NCBI GenBank assembly: GCA_033026295.1
Contig: CM065188.1
Coordinates: 4,030,001 to 4,094,000, forward strand
DNA: 64,000 nucleotides
Source of the DNA: Channa striata
Lineage: Eukaryota > Chordata > Actinopteri > Anabantiformes > Channidae
Reading direction: 5' to 3'
Numbering within the stretch: the stretch's first letter is position 1; the number at the start of each line of letters is the position of its first letter. Of this stretch, positions 59,880-64,000 are shown piece after piece. Under the pieces are notes generated by a model. The model made no database searches, was not told the DNA's origin, and was given only the letters and a program-made list of their open reading frames with translations. The position numbers and the translations under genes are program-made.

Positions 59880-61120
59880 ATTTTTGTTGCATTCAGGTTT
59901 TCTGAAAATAAACTAAATCCCTGGTAGAATGTTTTGTGAACCTTTCCTCAGTTGATTTCCATGACATTTAGAAGTGAAAAAGGGAAAAACACACAACCAT
60001 TAGCACTAAATGCAAATAAAGCGATTCACTGTAATTTCAAGAAATATAGTAAATCACAGTAAACACTGTCTGATGTAACTAAATATCCCCATGATACAGT
60101 GGTAACTACAGTTATTTTCTGGATAAATATGATATGTTGTAAATAACTATAGAAAACACAGACGGGTCTAACAACGTTGCTTAAAAGACTGCGGTTACTG
60201 TATGTCCTCTTAACTGCCGCTCTTATTAAACGGATGCTTTACATTATTCACAACCTCCTACTTTGATTTGCTTGAGCTTGGAGGCACCTCCATCAAATCA
60301 AAGTAGGTGTTGTAGTTAAACTGTGTCTTGATTCAGGGGCAGCATCCCTTGAAGGACGTGGTCTACATAGTCAAGCCCATCATGGACCATTGCATTTATT
60401 GGCCACATCTGAAGTAGGATTTGTGACAACGCTGTTGAGACACTGTGATGCAGTTGGTCTTCAAAGAACCCGGACCCTGAATTGAGACACAGCTTTAGTG
60501 TTGTGAGCAGACCAGCAGAGCATTAAAAATGCATGGTGGGATATCCTTTCGCATCTGATTTCATTTGTGAGGGAGACGTCACAAACTGAACTGCTTCAAA
60601 GTTACACATACGACTTAAAAAGGCAGCTGAGATAGAATTCAATAATTCCACAACACAGAGGTGGAGACACCTTTACCCTCATATTATTTCATCCCAAAGC
60701 TTATTTCTCTTTCCACAATAACAGCTCTTTAATAATAAAACATAGCTATGGGTTGTAAAGCACCGCTTGAAGAAACACCCTGAGTTTATTCATTTATTTA
60801 CTGGAAGGCAAATCTCATAAGTAAACCCACAGTAACTTAAACCAATGACAAATAATCGCGAATCCGAGTGTAAAGCAAAGTGGGGCGACGAGTGAATACT
60901 AATAAGGTCTCCAAATTAAGTGATTTAAAGGGAAACACAAACCATCTTCAAGCAGATTAACGATATAATCCTGACACAAGTGGGAAGTGCTTGATTTTTC
61001 TTATATGAAACAGTGTTTAAATAATGGAAACTAAAACAATAGAGCTTGACAAGATTTAAGTGGGAATTCCACGTCAGTTTTACAATTTGCACTCGTTTAT
61101 CAGTTCACACAATATGCTTT
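59880..61120. other. Non-coding stretch with a foldback
   Basis: Unique sequence apart from the strong inverted repeat at 60250-60313. No gene recognised. Confidence 0.5.
60250..60313. repeat. Strong foldback hairpin, miRNA-precursor-like
   Basis: Left arm ACAAC-CT-CCTACTTTGATTTG (60250-60270) pairs with right arm CAAATCAAAGTAGG-T-GTTGT (60294-60313): 14 perfect base pairs, a 2x1 internal loop, then 5 more. The 23-nt loop holds a second perfect stem GGAGG/CCTCC (60280-60284 with 60287-60291). The length and single small internal loop resemble a microRNA precursor. It could equally be a decayed palindromic DNA-transposon core. No mature sequence is recognised. Confidence 0.5.
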
Positions 61121-61125
61121 TCCAG

Positions 61126-61237
61126 TGACCCAGAACTGTCCAATCATTATGTGCGTGTGGAAATATCTTTTCATTGCAAGGAACCAAAGCAAATCTATCA
61201 TGGGAAACAGATGGACTGCTTTAAGCTGTTCAAATGA
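61126..61237 (+). CDS. Possible terminal coding exon, unidentified
   Basis: An acceptor-like CAATATGCTTTTCCAG ends at 61125. The frame continuing through it reads SDPELSNHYVRVEISFHCKE and then KQIYHGKQMDCFKLFK before TGA at 61235. The residues are balanced, unlike most AT-rich frames nearby. AATAAA lies about 210 bp downstream. I recognise no family, and the polypyrimidine tract is short. It may be an exon, an old retrocopy or chance. Confidence 0.2.
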
Positions 61238-62727
61238 CAAGGAGCATTTTTTTGGTTTGTTTCTTACATTATATTATTTTGTCTTAATCTTTACAACCTT
61301 GAGGTTGTTGTACTGTAAAGGAAGCTCTTTTTCCTGGTTGGAAAGATGCTTAATGCTATTAAGCCCTAATATATACAGCACAGGAGAAATTACATATTTA
61401 AATACTAAAAGTCAGTGCCTATCATGACTAATATAGATGTACAGCTGACAATAAACACTTACATAAACACAAAAAAATCACAATCACACTGCTCTCTGGT
61501 GTGACAAAGACAATGTGAGAACTAATGTGGATGTAAGAAATTTGTTTTCAACAGTAAAAAAAATATTACTTTTGTGGAGCGTGTCATCAACAGCCACATG
61601 TACCGCAATTTTACAAAATTTTACTTAAAATATTAATGTAACTTTAATTGCAAACAAGAAGGCGTTTTTCCAACATTGTCCCACCTAGTGATTTTATGAG
61701 GCAACAATTTTAAAAGTAAGTAAATGAAATGTATATGATTGTTAATAGAGAATTCTTGGAGTATTTGCCAAGATGGGGAAACACACACATGCTGAGTGGG
61801 AAGAACCAGAAAGCCTCTCTCTTGTGGGCAGCAAGTTTTTAATATTTTTATGATTATTAGTATGGTATCCGTGTTGATTACACCTACATTAGTGTTCATG
61901 TGTTTGATGCCGTCACCGATTTATGTGGAAGATGAGTTACTTTTCAGTTTGAGACAACTACTCATTGAAGATTGCGTGTTCAACTTGATATTTTGCCATT
62001 AAATACACTGCGATAACATCTCGAGAGGATTTCAGTTTGGCTTCTCCTGTGTTCTCTTGCTTTTGTTTCTAAAATTCTAAAATTGAATGTAAATTCAGCA
62101 CTGGGAAGGAAATCACAGAGACAAGCTAACATGGGGAAAAAACTAACACACATTCAGCAGCCTGTGATTCATTTGCTGGCCACTGTCTCCAGAAATAAAA
62201 AAATGATTATCAGGAATTTAAAGAACTGTGGGGTGTTTTAGGCCAAATATGTTTCAGTAACCAATTTCTATTTGTAAACTACAAAATCTAACCTTGATTT
62301 GCGTTAATCACCATCTTGTTGCGATAGAAACAATTTGAAACACTAACATATTCCCATTTAGTTCCGGGCTTCAGTACAGCCCTGATGTTGTGGGGCTAGT
62401 TACAAACATAACTTATAAAAAATGACAATATGTTATATAAAACTGATGTTTACCTCAGAAGAAATTGTAAGATCTTGTGATTTAAAAAATATTGCTATCT
62501 TACACTGTAGACATAAATAAATAACTAAATAAAATTTGTAATTGACTGACACAGTCTCATGCCAATAATAATACATAATTTGGTGCTTGTGTGTGTAGAT
62601 ACATTTTATAGAATTCAAATGGTTAGAAAACACGTTAGAATTTTATTGAAGTAAGTTTATCAGTTTAATTATTTATTAGACAATTTTTAGCAATTGTTAC
62701 AATTAACCAAACAAAATTAACCCATAA

Positions 62728-62782
62728 TTAAAAAAATAAATAAATAAAATAATGATAGCTACTAGAAACAAACAAACAAACA
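62728..62782. repeat. (AAAT)n and (AAAC)n tetranucleotide repeats
   Basis: AAAT units at about 62730-62750 and AAAC units at about 62765-62782. Confidence 0.85.
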
Positions 62783-63077
62783 AAGTTTTTTATTCACAGC
62801 AGAGATGAAGTTGTCGCTTGTATAAAATTGTGAGTCTCACAACTTTAATCTCTGTTTAATTTCGCTAAGAACAAAGTGTGTGAGGCTTTTTCTCGTGCTC
62901 CCTAATGGACCCAGATGTGTCACAGCCAGTGTTATCATGATGCACATCTGGATGTTCACACCTGACACGATGCAGGAAGCAGCCAACATCTACGAGTCTC
63001 ACACAGTGTAGAGTCTGATGAAAAACCGACACAGACTTATGATGTATGATGTGCTTTGCCTTAGTACTCTGTCAGTT

Positions 63078-63079
<2 letters not shown>

Positions 63080-63110
<31 letters not shown>
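63080..63110. repeat. (AC)n microsatellite
   Basis: About 15 AC units. Confidence 0.95.
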
Positions 63111-63111
<1 letters not shown>

Positions 63112-63464
63112 CAACACTTGAAGGTGGAATGTCCTGTCAATCAACAGTTTCCTCTGCGGTGTTGTTTGGTAGTTGTAGGTCATGTGTGTTTAACCATTTT
63201 ACAACTCAGAACTAATTCTAACTTTAGATTTTCATTTAAATATGACTTTCATGATTATACCTTAAAAACATATTGAAAAAGCCTAATTTGTATATTTCCA
63301 CATGGAACCTTGTTCCCTGATTGAAATAGCCAACAGAAACAAATGTTTTTGTCTGCCAGTCTGCCTGTCCAGTGGGCCAAAAAGATTATTTTGGACACTG
63401 TATATTGGTGGTGAACACTCCCTTACTGGGCTGATAATGAATTATTCTTACAATAAAAATACAA

Positions 63465-63507
63465 ACACATATATGGGGACTCCGTGGAAAAAAGTTGAGA
63501 TCCACTG
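63465..63507 (-). mobile_element. hAT transposon terminus
   Basis: On minus the 63488-63507 segment reads CAGTGGATCTCAACTTTTTT, matching the hAT terminal consensus 'CAGTGGTTCTCAACCTTTTT', followed inward by CCACGGAGTCCCC. The 8 bp outside it (GTCTAGTG, 63508-63515) would be the target-site duplication. The partner end is not visible. The element body would extend to lower coordinates, perhaps to about 63300. Confidence 0.55.
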
Positions 63508-63719
63508 GTCTAGTGCATGTAGTGTGATTCATAACATATCTATAAAAATATTGTGAACAATATGCCAATAATATGCCCACAGGGAGTGAGATGACTTGTC
63601 AGCCAATAAGAACCATTTATTTCACAAACAGTTAAATATAACACAAAATTGTATTGTAGAACAATTGTTGGATGCCTTACTCACAGTACACAACCGCACA
63701 AAACCCTGAAGGAGCTCAC

Positions 63720-63947
63720 CTGCGAGCTGCAGACGGTCTCCGAGGCCGTTCGCCGAACAACTCCCCACTCTGCTCCATTTACTACCAGCAACAGGATGCA
63801 GGCAGTGGTGGGAGGACCCTGCATGAAGCGAAGAGAGTGGGCAACGCTGAAGGAGAGCTGGGTGGGCTGCGTGTAAGGCTTCGGGAAACTTTCCGAGTGG
63901 GAGAAAGTTGAGCTGTTGCCTGAAGAGATGCTCATTTCGGCAGCCAT
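63720..63947 (-). CDS. Possible first coding exon, CpG-rich, incomplete gene
   Basis: On minus, an ATG at 63947-63945 (MAAEMSISSGNSSTFSHSES...) opens a frame of exactly 76 codons to a consensus splice donor CGCAG|GTGAGC at 63720/63719 (phase 0). The segment is GC- and CpG-rich, unlike the flanking sequence to its left, and the window edge upstream (63950-64000) stays CpG-rich, as expected for a promoter. The peptide has a hydrophobic CILLLVV stretch near residue 50 and no known domain. All three plus frames are also partly open (one reads CSIYYQQQDAGSGG), so the coding strand is not certain. An untranslated first exon is an alternative. Confidence 0.35.
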
Positions 63948-64000
63948 TAAAATCTTCCTCAGGTTCTGTGATATTTAGATTCGCGGGGCTGCCGGAGGCG

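Larger units (their letters stand above)
61240..63460. other. Non-coding stretch
   Basis: AT-rich. It contains AAAT and AAAC tetranucleotide tracts (62728-62782) and a (CA)n tract (63080-63110). No gene. Confidence 0.5.

Overview
This 64-kb window is vertebrate, almost certainly teleost fish, nuclear DNA from a gene-poor region (intergenic, or inside very large introns). The evidence is the AT-rich background, the depleted CpG, the many (CA)n/(GT)n, (GA)n and (CT)n microsatellites, and degenerate interspersed repeats of types I recognise from teleost genomes. There are no operons, bacterial signals or CRISPR arrays. I could not identify a complete, intact protein-coding gene. Nearly all open frames are short, start at arbitrary codons or run through simple repeats.

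Layout. 0-12 kb: microsatellites, a GC3-rich 52-codon ORF at 1.5 kb, an intronless 107-codon minus-strand ORF at 3.0-3.35 kb with a poly(A) signal just after it, a transposon-like block at 6.3 kb and a palindrome-rich conserved-looking block at 10.9-11.2 kb. 12-21 kb: an LTR-like retroelement end (12.0-12.5 kb), a LINE/SINE tail (14.5 kb), a tRNA-derived SINE (16.3 kb), a degenerate DNA-transposon-like repeat (17.2-17.9 kb), a long pyrimidine-rich tract (18.2-18.85 kb) and another common teleost repeat (20.0-20.3 kb). 21-41 kb: mostly unique sequence packed with microsatellites, one exon-like segment with good splice signals (24.12-24.26 kb) and a hAT terminus (38.97 kb).

41.7-43.2 kb is the most gene-like part. 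A conserved-looking block holds a perfect SOX-dimer-type palindrome next to a CpG island. The island contains C-runs that could form a G-quadruplex and a possible noncoding first exon with a GT donor on the minus strand. This could be the promoter of a gene whose body lies at lower coordinates or outside the window. 45.5-47.9 kb has a CpG-retaining block with a TATA-like box, conserved-looking noncoding blocks and a transposon-like segment.

49-64 kb: a teleost repeat (49.9 kb), further conserved-looking blocks (50.6 and 50.9 kb), a clear class A GPCR pseudogene (55.4-56.0 kb, minus), a short-interspersed repeat (57.5-57.8 kb), a degenerate non-LTR retrotransposon reverse-transcriptase region (59.3-59.9 kb, minus), a strong foldback hairpin (60.25 kb), a possible terminal exon (61.1 kb), a hAT terminus (63.5 kb) and, at the right edge, a CpG-rich possible first coding exon on the minus strand (63.72-63.95 kb).

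The repeat calls rest on my recall of repeat consensus sequences, not on a search. The conserved-element calls are inferences from composition and motif density. I found no convincing new biological system. The strongest leads are the SOX-like palindrome beside the CpG island, the 60.25-kb hairpin, the GPCR relic and the two edge or promoter exons.
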